Shown here: positions 8,628 to 17,873 of the stretch, in pieces
Layout: every line of letters starts with the position of its first letter
Numbering within the stretch: position 1 is the first letter of the stretch
Source of the DNA: JAFDZV01 sp035549015
GTDB taxonomy: Bacteria; Bacteroidota; Ignavibacteria; OLB7
DNA length: 64,000 bases
NCBI GenBank assembly: GCA_035549015.1
Contig: DASZRW010000007.1
Coordinates: 1 to 64,000 of the forward strand
Reading direction: 5' to 3'
The notes under the pieces: generated by a model
The model's database searches: none
What the model saw: the letters and a program-made list of their open reading frames with translations, nothing else
Told to the model about the DNA's origin: nothing
Program-made: the position numbers and the translations under genes

Positions 8628-11297
8628 TCAGCGAGCGGCCATGTTTCTCAGCCGTTCGAGTTCGCTCAGGGCCTGTATCGGGGTAAGATTGTCCAGGTCG
8701 ATCGCCTCAATATGAGTACGCAATTGCTCCAGCACAGGATCTGCCGCGATCTCGAACAGGGAGATCTGCGGCGTGCGCTCCTCCTGATGCGAGCGGCGGA
8801 GCGAGCGGGTCCGGTCGCGAGCGATCCTTCCGCGACTGGCCGCCTCCGCCAACCCCTCCTCCGTGCCGCCGATGGGATTTCCCTCCGATGCGCTCTCGAG
8901 CTGTGCCATGATCTCCTTCGCGCGCACGGTTACCTCCTCCGGGAGTCCGGCCATCTGTGCAACCTGGATTCCGTAGGAGTGGTCCGCCGTTCCCGGGGTC
9001 ACCTTCCGGAGAAAGATCACCTGATCGTCGTGCTCCCGCACCTCGACCTTATAGTTATGGATGCGATCGAAGCGATCGGCGAGCGCGTTCAGTTCATGAT
9101 AGTGCGTTGCGAAGAGCGTTCGAGCGCCCAGCACCTCGTGAATATATTCGGTCATGGACCAGGCGATCGAGATGCCGTCGAACGTGGAGGTGCCGCGACC
9201 GACTTCGTCCAGCAGAACCAGGCTTGCCGGCGTCGCATTGTTCAGGATGTTGGCCGCCTCGTGCATCTCCACCAGGAATGTGCTCTCTCCGGCTGCGATG
9301 TTGTCGTGGGCGCCAACGCGGGTGAAGATCTTGTCCACCAGGCCGATCGTGGCGCGCTCCGCCGGAACGAAGGATCCGATCTGGGCCAGCAGAACGATCA
9401 ACCCCACCTGGCGGAGATAGGATGACTTGCCGGCCATGTTCGGGCCGGTGATGATTGCGATCTGGCGCGCGGCCGCATCGAGGTCCGTTCCGTTCGGCAC
9501 GTACCGCTCGCCGGGGGGGAGCAGCGTCTCGACAACGGGATGGCGTCCGCCAACGATTTCGAGCCGGGCGGATTCCTCGATCGTCGGGCGCCGATAGTCC
9601 CGCTCCTGCGCCAGCCGTGCGAATCCCACCAGGCAGTCGATCGTAGCCAGCATCTGCGCGTTGCGAAGAATCGCCTCGCTCCGCTCGGCCGCGTACGCCA
9701 TCAGCTCCGCGAAGAGCTCCCGCTCAAGCGTTGCCAGCTTCTCCTCCGCGTGGAGGATCTTCTCCTCGTACTCCTTCAGCTCCGGCGTGATATAGCGCTC
9801 GGCGTTGGCCAGCGTCTGCCTCCGTATGTAATCGGCGGGTGTGCGGTCGCGGTTCGCGTTCGTGATCTCGATGTAATACCCGAAGACGTTGTTGTATCCC
9901 ACCTTCAACGAGCTGATGCCGGTGCGTGCACGCTCCCGTTCCTGCATGCTCTCCAGGAAGCTCCTGCCGCTGGCACGCAGTTCGCGCAGCTCGTCCAGCT
10001 CCTCGGAGAATCCGCTTCGAACGGCTCCTCCGTCGGCAAGCGTTGCCGGAGGCTCATCCGGGAGCGCGCGGCCAAGGTGTTCCACCAGTTCCTCCAGCGG
10101 GTTCAGCGAGCGGGCAAGCCCGGCAAGCGCCTCGGAGGAGGCCCGTTCGATCAGTTGAATCACACGCGGAAGCCGGGCGATGGAATCCCGTATCGCGCCG
10201 AGATCGCGCGGCGTTGCGCGGCCGGTTGCAACGCGCGCCACCATCCGCTCCAGATCGCTCATCTGGCGCAGTTCCTTCTCCAGTTCCACGGCGATGGATG
10301 GGGCCGCATGCAGTGCCTCCACCGCGGAGAGCCGCCGTTCGATCGCCGCGAGCTGTTTGAGCGGATGCACCAGCCATCGCTTCAACAGCCGTCCGCCCAT
10401 CGGCGTGGATGTGCGATCGATTACCGCCACAAGCGAGCCGGCCCTTCCGCCGTCGCGCGAGGAATAGATGATCTCCAGATTCCGCTTCGTGGCCGGGTCC
10501 AGCGCGATGTAGTCTCCATACGCATAGCGTGTCACCCGCCGTATGTGGGCAAGCCGTGCCCGCTGCGTCTCCATCAGATAGTGCATCGCAGCGCCGGCGG
10601 CGATGATTGCCAGGTGCTCGTCCTCCAGGCCGAATCCCTTCAGCGACTGTGTGCCGAAGTGCTCGCGCAGCCGCCCCTCCGCGTATTCGCGATCGAAGAT
10701 CCATTCCTCCAGCTTCGTTATCCTCGGCTCGGAGCTGATGCGCTTCCGCCCCACGAGATCCTTCTGCGCGCGGCTGATGATGATCTCCGCAGGGCCGATC
10801 GTCTCCAGCGTCTCGTCCACCTCCCCCTCCGGCATCTCGACGGTCTGGAACTCTCCCGTCGAGATGTCGCAGAAGGCGATCCCCGCCATGCCCCGTTCAA
10901 TGTAGAGCGCGGCGAGATAGTTGTTGCTGGAGGCGTCCAGCAGCTTCTCGCTCATCGCCACACCGGGCGTCACCACCTCGATCACATCGCGCCGGACGAT
11001 TCCGCGCGCAAGCTTGGGGTCCTCCATCTGCTCGCAGACGGCAACACGATATCCGGCGCGGACCAGCTTCGGGAGATAGTTGTCCAGTTGGTGGTAGGGG
11101 AAGCCCGCGAGCGGCGTATCCCCCTCGGCGCCGTTGGCGCGCCTGGTGAGGGTGATGCCGCAGACGCGTGCAGTGATGCCGGCGTCCTCCTCGAAGGTTT
11201 CGTAGAAGTCACCCAGCCGGAACAACAGAACAGTATCCGGGTACTTCTCCTTGATCTGATGATACTGCCGCATCAACGGCGTACGCTGCTTGGACAT
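8628..11297 (-). CDS. mutS: DNA mismatch repair protein MutS
   Basis: An 889-residue MutS, normal in length, that recognises mismatches and recruits MutL. The N-terminal mismatch-reading domain contains the Phe-x-Glu element in RLGDFYETF near residue 35. The connector, lever and clamp domains follow. The ATPase domain has the Walker A motif GPNMAGKSS, a Walker B region LLDEVGRGTSTFDG, and the FATHYHEL signature-loop histidine. The C-terminal helix-turn-helix ends at LERLRNMAAR. A TATCTTTG promoter box lies 47 nt upstream of the ATG. No mutL gene is nearby in this window. The DUF486 gene upstream is on the same strand but 546 nt away, so joint transcription is unlikely. Confidence 0.97.
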   Translation of the reverse strand: MSKQRTPLMRQYHQIKEKYPDTVLLFRLGDFYETFEEDAGITARVCGITLTRRANGAEGDTPLAGFPYHQLDNYLPKLVRAGYRVAVCEQMEDPKLARGIVRRDVIEVVTPGVAMSEKLLDASSNNYLAALYIERGMAGIAFCDISTGEFQTVEMPEGEVDETLETIGPAEIIISRAQKDLVGRKRISSEPRITKLEEWIFDREYAEGRLREHFGTQSLKGFGLEDEHLAIIAAGAAMHYLMETQRARLAHIRRVTRYAYGDYIALDPATKRNLEIIYSSRDGGRAGSLVAVIDRTSTPMGGRLLKRWLVHPLKQLAAIERRLSAVEALHAAPSIAVELEKELRQMSDLERMVARVATGRATPRDLGAIRDSIARLPRVIQLIERASSEALAGLARSLNPLEELVEHLGRALPDEPPATLADGGAVRSGFSEELDELRELRASGRSFLESMQERERARTGISSLKVGYNNVFGYYIEITNANRDRTPADYIRRQTLANAERYITPELKEYEEKILHAEEKLATLERELFAELMAYAAERSEAILRNAQMLATIDCLVGFARLAQERDYRRPTIEESARLEIVGGRHPVVETLLPPGERYVPNGTDLDAAARQIAIITGPNMAGKSSYLRQVGLIVLLAQIGSFVPAERATIGLVDKIFTRVGAHDNIAAGESTFLVEMHEAANILNNATPASLVLLDEVGRGTSTFDGISIAWSMTEYIHEVLGARTLFATHYHELNALADRFDRIHNYKVEVREHDDQVIFLRKVTPGTADHSYGIQVAQMAGLPEEVTVRAKEIMAQLESASEGNPIGGTEEGLAEAASRGRIARDRTRSLRRSHQEERTPQISLFEIAADPVLEQLRTHIEAIDLDNLTPIQALSELERLRNMAAR

Positions 11298-11843
11298 GAA
11301 TTGAACTTCGCTAGATCAGGTGCCTGTGATTACTCGAGAGAATCAAAGATACGCACGTGGGTTGGTTGGTGCCGATGCCCGGCGGGGATGCCCGGCATCG
11401 AGGCGGTGCCGAATCAGAGAGACCGGCCGGACAACGATGCGACACCGGATGTAGTTCATCGCATCGATCGTAACCGCCGGCCGTGCATATGGCCGCCGCC
11501 GGAGCCTGCACGCCGATGATGTCGCTGCCGTCCTGGGAGCCGTGCGGTGCATCGGCCGCCAGCCGATCGATCCCACAGCGTCGCGGGGTTCGCTCCGTTG
11601 CAGAGGCCGTGTCCGGGAAGCTGCTTCCCGCGCTCGATGTGCACCTCGGCCCGGGAGGAGTCGCAGGCCTGCGGCTGGGCCTTGGCATGCGTCTCTTCGA
11701 TCGCGTGGCGGCGGGGCGGGAGTCGGGGACGGCCTCTCGCCGGTCAACTCCCGGGCGGGTCGCCGGACGCGGAGGACGGGCTCGGCCTGGATGCAGGGGT
11801 GGGCGTTGTGCTGCTGCGCCGGCCGCACCGGCACGCACGGCCA
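11298..11843. other. Intergenic stretch, GC-rich, no convincing gene
   Basis: About 546 bases upstream of mutS. Several overlapping open frames occur on both strands, but their translations are Arg/Pro/Ala-rich, without family motifs or ribosome sites, which is expected by chance in GC-rich DNA. It holds the mutS promoter near 11344. Confidence 0.5.
11344..11351 (-). promoter_or_regulatory. TAnnTTTG -7 promoter box of mutS
   Basis: TATCTTTG on the minus strand, 47 nt before the mutS ATG, matches the Bacteroidota -7 consensus. No clear TTG at the -33 position is visible. Confidence 0.5.
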
Positions 11844-12173
11844 TCACCACTCCTTGAATGCAAAGAAGACCGCGCCGAGGATGAAGAGAAAGGAGACCAG
11901 GTAATTCCATTTCAGTTCCTCCCCGAGATACCAGAGGGAGAAGAACCCGAAGACGACAAGCGTTATCGCCTCCTGCATGATCTTGAGTTGTGCGGCGGAG
12001 AACGTGGCCGCACCGATCCGGTTCGCGGGAACCTGGAGTGCGTACTCGAAGAAGGCGATCCCCCAGCTTATCAGGACAACCTCCCACAACGGCGCATCGC
12101 GATGCTTCAGATGGCCATACCACGCGAACGTCATGAAGATGTTCGATACAATAAGCAGGACAACGGTCACCAT
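11844..12173 (-). CDS. DUF486 family small membrane protein
   Basis: A 109-residue integral membrane protein of the DUF486 family, distantly related to small drug/metabolite (DMT/EamA) transporters. Starting at MVTVVLLIVSNIFMTFAWYGHLK it has four predicted hydrophobic helices. The conserved TFAWYGHLK, the ISWGIAFFEYALQVPANRIG segment and KIMQEAITLVVFGFFSLWYLGEELKWNYL are characteristic of the family. The substrate is unknown. An upstream in-frame ATG at 12260 would add 29 polar residues that do not resemble the family. No clear Shine-Dalgarno sequence precedes 12173. It is isolated by long non-coding flanks and appears to be a single gene. Confidence 0.87.
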   Translation of the reverse strand: MVTVVLLIVSNIFMTFAWYGHLKHRDAPLWEVVLISWGIAFFEYALQVPANRIGAATFSAAQLKIMQEAITLVVFGFFSLWYLGEELKWNYLVSFLFILGAVFFAFKEW

Positions 12174-12562
12174 GGGTTCTTGAGCGATTGGGTATCGGGA
12201 TGATTCTACCGTTTCGGACAACCCGGTCGAGTGGTGCCGTTGGGGGGTGACGTAAACCACTGCGTCGATTGCGATGATATGAAGGATCGTTCGGTCGCCC
12301 GGTTCCGTATTGTTTCAGCGGATGCCGATATCCGTTCCTACCTTGCGCATCCCGCGCTCCTTCTGTAAACTTGTACCCTTTGAGCTTCCAACATCGTGGA
12401 CTGCACGGTCTGTGAGGCACTGAAGTTCCTTCTGCTGCCGCGGGAAGCTACACAGAGACCCGGAGGATTTCCGGGCGTCCCCGATGATGCGATCGTCGGC
12501 ACCGAACCGTTGTCCCACCCGGTTGGGGATCGAGCCGACCAATCTAGCCTACGCGATTCTCT
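12174..12562. other. Divergent intergenic region
   Basis: About 390 bases between the leftward DUF486 gene and the rightward parvulin gene. It must hold both promoters, but I see no TAnnTTTG box, repeat or RNA gene in it. Confidence 0.45.
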
Positions 12563-14737
12563 ATGACCCGACAGAATGAATGCTGCCAGCCGGCCGGGCG
12601 GTGTACCGCCATGGTGCATGTGCTGCTTTTCGCAACTCTCTTTCTGATTGCAGGCGGTTCCACCCTTCTCGTTGCCCAGCCGAAGAAGAAGCAGGTGAAA
12701 TCGGTGCCGGCAAACCCGCAGGCTGACCTCCCGGGGAACGCTCCGGGCGTTTCCTCGGCGACGCTCCTGGAGGTTGGCCGCGAGAAGTTTACCGTGGCGC
12801 AGATCGCCGATGCCTACAGGAGCAAGGCGAATCGCGGCGGTAAGACGTTCAGCCAGCTTTCGCGCGACAGCGCGATGGACTTCATCAATCTCTACGCGAA
12901 CTTTCGCCTGAAAGTGCAGGCAGCGCTGGATGAGGGGATCGACAAGCGGCCCGAGGTGATCGCCGATCTGCGTACCAACCGGATGCAGCTTGCCGTTCCG
13001 CCCGCGCCGAACGTGGGATATCTGCTGGAGCGCAAGCTGGTTGATCCCGCCATCCAGCGGATATTCAAGCGCCGCGACGATGAACTCCTCCTCTCGGTGA
13101 TCTATGTGGCGATGCGCCCGAACGATCCCACGGACACGCTCCGGGCGTACAACCGCGCCCTCACGATTCTTCAGCGCGTGAAGAACGGAGCGGACTTCGC
13201 GGAGATGGCGCACGATTCCTCCGACGATCCCGCAACGAAGGATGCCGGCGGGCGCCTTCCCTCCTACATCACCGGAGGCCTTATCCTTCCCGTGCTGGAG
13301 GATGCCGCCTACGAGACCAGGCCCGGCACGATCTATCCGGGACTGGTTCGTGTGCCGGCCGGCTTCGTGGTGCTGAAGGTGCTGGACCGTTCGCCCCGCG
13401 TAAAGATCCACGGCGCTCACATCCTGGTGATGACTCCCGCAAGCGACACCGATCCGAACAGCGATGCCCACAAGAAGGCGGAGGCTGCGCTGAAGCGCAT
13501 TCGCGCCGGCGAGGATTTCGCGACGGTGGCCCGCGAGATGTCCGACGACAAGACGAGCGGCGCCAACGGCGGCGACTTCATGAGCTATTACACGCGGTCG
13601 CTCGGCTTCGAGGCCCGCAACGCGAAGCTGGAGCCGGAGATCGAATCCGCGCTCTATCATCTGAAGGATGGCGAGGTTTCCGATCTGGTCCGCACGCAGA
13701 AGTTCGGCTATCATATCCTGAAGCGGCTGGACAGCAAGAAGATTACGTTCGACGAGGAGAAGGAGGCGCTGCGCCAGATCTACAAGCAGCGGCTGATGGG
13801 GGATGACCGCACGGTGTTCGTTCATGGAGTGGTGGATCGCCATGGCCTGAAGATCAACCAGGCTACGTTCGACCAGGTGCTCGCGGCGGTGAATCAGAAT
13901 GCCACGACGGCCGATACCGCCTGGGCGGCAGGTATCGGAAACGGACTGCGCGGCGAGACGATGTTCGAGTATGGCGGCGCCCGGTACAGTGTGGGCGCAT
14001 GGATCGATTCGATGCGTGCCCGTCCGGATCTGCGGGCGGCGGCGCTGAGCCGCAAGGGGGTGCGCGACGCCATTTACACGCTCTTCGAGCAGACGGCCAT
14101 GATGGACGAGGCCAAGGGGCTCGAGCAGGAGTATCCGGAGTTCGCCTCGCTGATGCAGGAGTTCCGCGACGGCATCCTGATCTTCAATCTCGAGGACGAG
14201 ATGATCTGGAAGAAGATGAATCAGGGCTACACCGAGGAGAAGGGGCGCGCGTTCTACGAGGCACACAAGGGGAAGTATCTCACGCAGCCGAAGTATGCCC
14301 TCACGGAGATCTTCCTCTACAAGGATGACGACGTGAAGCCTGCCTATCAGAAGGCCCTTGCCCGAAGCATCCCGTTCGATACGCTGGCAACGCAGCTCAC
14401 CGAGCGTGCGGGCTATCGCGAGCGGAACGGGCATTGGGGATTGAACACCGCCAAGAACTCCGACATCGTTGCGCAGGTGCTGAAGCTGAAGCCGAACCTG
14501 AAGGCCGGTGATATCCTGGAGCCGTTCTCGTATCAGGGAGGCTGGAGCATCGTGCGCGTGGACAGCATCGAGGCGCCGCGCCAGATGACGTTCGACGAGG
14601 CGAAGACCGAGGTGCAGGGAGATTTCGTGGACGATCTGCAGACGCAACTGACACACGACTGGGTTGCCCAGTTGCGTGCGAAGTACCATGTCCGCGTCGA
14701 CGAGAAGGTGCTCTCCGCAGCCGTAGCCGGCAACTAG
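12563..14737 (+). CDS. Multidomain parvulin-type peptidyl-prolyl isomerase (PrsA/SurA-like)
   Basis: A 724-residue exported folding catalyst for envelope proteins. The N-terminus has a hydrophobic signal segment (LLFATLFLIAGGSTLL); translation may start at 12563 or at the ATG at 12611 just before this segment. A chaperone region with helices containing DFINLYANFRLKVQAALDEG follows. Two parvulin domains lie at about 170-280 (KNGADFAEMAHDSSDDPATKDAGG) and 282-392 (HGAHILVM, ARAGEDFATVARE-like, GGDFMSYY, FGYHILKRLD). A third, weaker repeat lies near 560-690 (YALTEIFLYKDDD, ILEPFSYQGGWSIVRVD). The arrangement resembles the large periplasmic PpiC proteins common in Bacteroidota. It stands first in a rightward envelope-quality-control block with SurA and M16 peptidases. 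Confidence 0.9.
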   Translation: MTRQNECCQPAGRCTAMVHVLLFATLFLIAGGSTLLVAQPKKKQVKSVPANPQADLPGNAPGVSSATLLEVGREKFTVAQIADAYRSKANRGGKTFSQLSRDSAMDFINLYANFRLKVQAALDEGIDKRPEVIADLRTNRMQLAVPPAPNVGYLLERKLVDPAIQRIFKRRDDELLLSVIYVAMRPNDPTDTLRAYNRALTILQRVKNGADFAEMAHDSSDDPATKDAGGRLPSYITGGLILPVLEDAAYETRPGTIYPGLVRVPAGFVVLKVLDRSPRVKIHGAHILVMTPASDTDPNSDAHKKAEAALKRIRAGEDFATVAREMSDDKTSGANGGDFMSYYTRSLGFEARNAKLEPEIESALYHLKDGEVSDLVRTQKFGYHILKRLDSKKITFDEEKEALRQIYKQRLMGDDRTVFVHGVVDRHGLKINQATFDQVLAAVNQNATTADTAWAAGIGNGLRGETMFEYGGARYSVGAWIDSMRARPDLRAAALSRKGVRDAIYTLFEQTAMMDEAKGLEQEYPEFASLMQEFRDGILIFNLEDEMIWKKMNQGYTEEKGRAFYEAHKGKYLTQPKYALTEIFLYKDDDVKPAYQKALARSIPFDTLATQLTERAGYRERNGHWGLNTAKNSDIVAQVLKLKPNLKAGDILEPFSYQGGWSIVRVDSIEAPRQMTFDEAKTEVQGDFVDDLQTQLTHDWVAQLRAKYHVRVDEKVLSAAVAGN

Positions 14738-14785
14738 CCGCGGCAACCAGCCGCTGCAGCCGCCGCGCAGAGTGGGAAGAAGGTC

Positions 14786-14815
14786 AGGGGAAGCGTCCGC
14801 TTGGGCGCTTCCCCT
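14786..14815 (+). terminator. Terminator-like hairpin after the large parvulin gene
   Basis: AGGGGAAGCG pairs with CGCTTCCCCT around a 10-nt loop, about 50 nt after the stop codon. Only a weak T-rich tract follows. Confidence 0.6.
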
Positions 14816-15028
14816 TCTGCCGATTATGCGGCGGTTGTCGTTCGGTTGCCGAAGCCGGCCGGTGCCCGGAGCAGGAACCCTGCCCCGGGCGGAGCCGGCT
14901 CTGCACAACGGCGGCAGGGGGTTCCGTTGGGAGCTCAAATCACTATTTTACGTGGCGGAAACGTCCACTACTGGCGTCCGTACCGGGCGCGTTCGTTGCG
15001 TGCGATGCGTTCCATCGTCTTCACGAGT

Positions 15029-16363
15029 ATGAATCTCAGACTCTCATCCCGTTCGGCACGATTGTGTGCCCTGGTTGTTCTGTGCAGCGCTCCGGCGATT
15101 GCACAGCCTGTTGCCCCGGCCGGCCCGGGAGGAAATCGTGAATTGATCGATGGCGTCGCCGCCGTGGTGGGGAACGACGTCATCCTCGTGAGCGATGTGC
15201 TGCAGCAGGCAGCGCTCTATGCACGGCAGAATCGCAGCGGCGATCCGAAGGATCCGAAGCTCCAGCGCGACGTGCTCAATGCGCTGATCGATGAGAAGCT
15301 GGTGCTCACACGCGCCAAGGAGGACAGCATCGTCGTGACGGACGAGGAGCTGAATCGTGCGGTGGATTATCAGGTGCAGCGCATCCTGAGCCAGTTCGGC
15401 GGCTCCGCCGAAAACGCGGAGAAGGCCTATGGGATGTCCATGGAGAAGATCCGGCAGGAATCGCGCGAGATATTGCGCCAGCAGTTCCTCGTGGAGCGCG
15501 TGCGCCAGAAGCGCTTTGCCGATCTGAAGCCGAGCGAGGCGGACATCGAGCAGTTCTATCGTACGTACAAGGATTCTCTTCCGAAGGTGCCGGAGCAGGT
15601 GGAGCTGCAGAGCATCGTGATGCTCGCCAGGCCGAGCGCCGAGGCGAAGAACGCAACCTTGGCGCTGGCGCATTCCATCATCGACTCGCTCAAGGCCGGC
15701 GGTGACTTCGCATCGTTCGCGCGCCGCTATTCGGGCGACCCCGGCTCGGCACAGAACGGCGGCGACCTCGGGTTCGTGGAGAAGGGAAAGTTCGTGCCAG
15801 AGTTCGAGAATGCCGTGAAGCATCTCGGGGTCAACGACATCACCGATCCGGTGGAATCCCCCTATGGCATCCACATCATCCAACTGCTCGACCGCAAGGG
15901 GGAGTCCACCCATACGCGGCATATCCTTCTTCGCATTCAGCAGAGCGGCTCCGAGCGTGATTCGCTTCTCGCGCGCCTGAAGGATCTGAAGCGCCGTGCG
16001 CTGGCCGGAGAGGACTTCGCCCAACTCGCCACGAAGTACAGTGAGGACGAGGAGACGAAGGAACTGGGAGGTTCGCTCGGCAGGCTTCCTCTGGATCAGA
16101 TCCCGGCCGATATCAAGGGAAAGATCACGGACTTGAAGGAGGGAGATATCACGGATCCGCTTCCGGCAGCCGTTTCCGCAACGCAGTCCGGCTATCAGAT
16201 CATTCGCGTTGCGCGCCGGATACCGCCGCATCCGCTCGATCCCGAGCAGGACCGGGCCCAATTGGAGCGTCTCGCCGCACTCTATAAGCAGAATCAGGAA
16301 TACACGAAGTGGGTGGCCGATCTTCGTACCGAGATCTATTGGGAGATCAAGACCACCTTCTGA
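15029..16363 (+). CDS. surA: SurA-type periplasmic peptidyl-prolyl isomerase/chaperone
   Basis: A 444-residue exported SurA-like chaperone assisting outer-membrane protein folding. The start MNLRLSSRSARLCALVVLCSAPAIAQ gives a normal signal peptide; an upstream ATG at 15005 in frame would extend it by 8 residues. The mature N-terminus has the SurA signature LIDGVAAVVGNDVILVSDVLQQ, then the helical chaperone domain (LNALIDEKLVLTRAKED). The first parvulin domain includes GGDFASFARRYSGDPGSAQNGGDLG and YGIHIIQLLDR. The second includes HTRHILLRIQ, AGEDFAQLATKYSEDEETKELGG and GYQIIRVARR. It follows the larger parvulin by about 290 nt and precedes three M16 peptidases, consistent with a shared role in envelope protein quality control. 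Confidence 0.93.
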   Translation: MNLRLSSRSARLCALVVLCSAPAIAQPVAPAGPGGNRELIDGVAAVVGNDVILVSDVLQQAALYARQNRSGDPKDPKLQRDVLNALIDEKLVLTRAKEDSIVVTDEELNRAVDYQVQRILSQFGGSAENAEKAYGMSMEKIRQESREILRQQFLVERVRQKRFADLKPSEADIEQFYRTYKDSLPKVPEQVELQSIVMLARPSAEAKNATLALAHSIIDSLKAGGDFASFARRYSGDPGSAQNGGDLGFVEKGKFVPEFENAVKHLGVNDITDPVESPYGIHIIQLLDRKGESTHTRHILLRIQQSGSERDSLLARLKDLKRRALAGEDFAQLATKYSEDEETKELGGSLGRLPLDQIPADIKGKITDLKEGDITDPLPAAVSATQSGYQIIRVARRIPPHPLDPEQDRAQLERLAALYKQNQEYTKWVADLRTEIYWEIKTTF

Positions 16364-16393
16364 CAGTTCTAATCGAACCCGGCCCGCTTCGGC

Positions 16394-16411
16394 CGCCCGG
16401 GCTTTCGGGCG
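16394..16411 (+). terminator. Possible terminator hairpin after surA
   Basis: CGCCCG and CGGGCG pair around GGCTTT about 30 nt after the surA stop codon, in a GC-rich repeat-like stretch; a short T run (AATTTTA) comes some 15 nt later. Weak candidate. Confidence 0.4.
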
Positions 16412-16450
16412 CCGAGTGCCGGGAATTTTACTTCAATGCTCATTCGATGA

Positions 16451-17749
16451 ATGTTCGATGAATTACGACAGGGTGGGGAGCGATCTTCCTCCGCGCCGGT
16501 TACGGCGGGGATAGAGTTCGAGCGCTTCACCCACGCCAACGGTCTCGAGATTATTCTGCATCAGGATCGCAGGGCACCGATCGTGCACGTGATGGTGTGG
16601 TACCATGTGGGGTCGAAGGATGAAACGCCGGACCGCACAGGGCTGGCGCATCTGTTCGAACACATGATGTTCCAGGGATCGCAGAACGTCGGCAAGACCC
16701 GGCACTTCACCTACGTTCAGGGGGTGGGGGGATCGCTGAATGCCACCACAGGCCAGGATCGCACGAATTACTTTCAGACGGTGCCGCGCGAATACCTCGG
16801 CATGGCGCTCTGGCTGGAAGCGGACCGCATGCGTTCGCTGAAGGTGACGATGGAGAACTTCGAGAACCAGCGTTCGGTTGTCAAGGAGGAGCGGCGGCAG
16901 CGTTACGACAACGCGCCGTACGGCCTGTGGTACATGACGCTGCTGGAGATGCTCTTCGGCGGAACGCCGTACGGCTGGAGTCCGATTGGAGACATGGCGC
17001 ATCTGGATGCCGCTCCGCTGGATGCCATTCAGGAGTTCCATCGGCTGTACTACGTCCCGAACAATGCCACGCTGGTTGTGTGCGGCGACTTCGAGCGGGA
17101 GGAAGCCCTGAACCTGATCGACCAGCAGTTCGGCGAGATGCCGAAGGGGCCGCCCGTTCAGCGGCCATCGTGCGCGGTTGAGGCTCCGGGCGTTCAGTGT
17201 CGCCGCGCAATCACTGCCAATGTTCCGCTCCCCGCGGTCTATCTCGGATTTCACAGCGTGCCGATCGCCGCCGGCGATGCGCATGCGTTGAACGTCCTTG
17301 CGCTGGTGCTGAATCGCGGCCGCTCCAGCCGCCTGCAACGCGCGATGGTGTACGGCACACAGACCGCGCAGAGCGTGGCCGCGTTCAATGTGGACATGGA
17401 ATCGGCCGGGCTGTTCATCGTGCTGGCCACGGGCACGGAGGATTCCACGGCCGAACGGTTGGAGGAGGAGCTGTGGGGCGTTATCGAGGAGGTTCGCGCC
17501 GGCGGCGTGCGGGAGCGTGAGGTGGAGGCGGCGCTGAACCACGTTCGAACCTCGTTTGTCACCTCGCTCTGCCGGCTGCACGGCATTGCCGATGCCCTGG
17601 CCTATTATCAGGTGCTCTGCGGCGATGCCGGACGCATCAACACGCTGCTGGAGGAGTTCAACGCGGTTACCGCGGCGGACGTGGAACGCGTGGCGCGCAC
17701 GTATCTGCTGCGCGATCGCGCGGCGGTGCTGTACTATCTTCCAGCTTGA
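16451..17749 (+). CDS. M16 family zinc peptidase (active type), first of three
   Basis: A 432-residue pitrilysin-family peptidase subunit. The inverted zinc motif HxxEH is present as HLFEH at residues 67-71, and the third ligand is a glutamate in the VVKEERRQRYDN segment near 147. Family features FTHANGLEIILHQDRRAPIVHV, WYHVGSKDE, LWLEADRM and YYVPNNATLVVCGDF are all visible. No signal peptide is seen from this start, so it is either cytoplasmic or the real start is elsewhere. It is followed 124 nt later by a second active-type M16 gene and then by an inactive-type one. M16B enzymes usually work as pairs closing over a peptide, so the three products may form heteromers. Confidence 0.92.
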   Translation: MFDELRQGGERSSSAPVTAGIEFERFTHANGLEIILHQDRRAPIVHVMVWYHVGSKDETPDRTGLAHLFEHMMFQGSQNVGKTRHFTYVQGVGGSLNATTGQDRTNYFQTVPREYLGMALWLEADRMRSLKVTMENFENQRSVVKEERRQRYDNAPYGLWYMTLLEMLFGGTPYGWSPIGDMAHLDAAPLDAIQEFHRLYYVPNNATLVVCGDFEREEALNLIDQQFGEMPKGPPVQRPSCAVEAPGVQCRRAITANVPLPAVYLGFHSVPIAAGDAHALNVLALVLNRGRSSRLQRAMVYGTQTAQSVAAFNVDMESAGLFIVLATGTEDSTAERLEEELWGVIEEVRAGGVREREVEAALNHVRTSFVTSLCRLHGIADALAYYQVLCGDAGRINTLLEEFNAVTAADVERVARTYLLRDRAAVLYYLPA

Positions 17750-17873
17750 AGCTGCGGCATGGCTGTGCCACAGGCCTCCGCTCTCGATATCTTGCGGGCG
17801 GACGTGACAACAAACCGATATCGACGCCGTACGTTGCGGATGCGACGCGGGCACGAGTTCAACAACAGTTCCC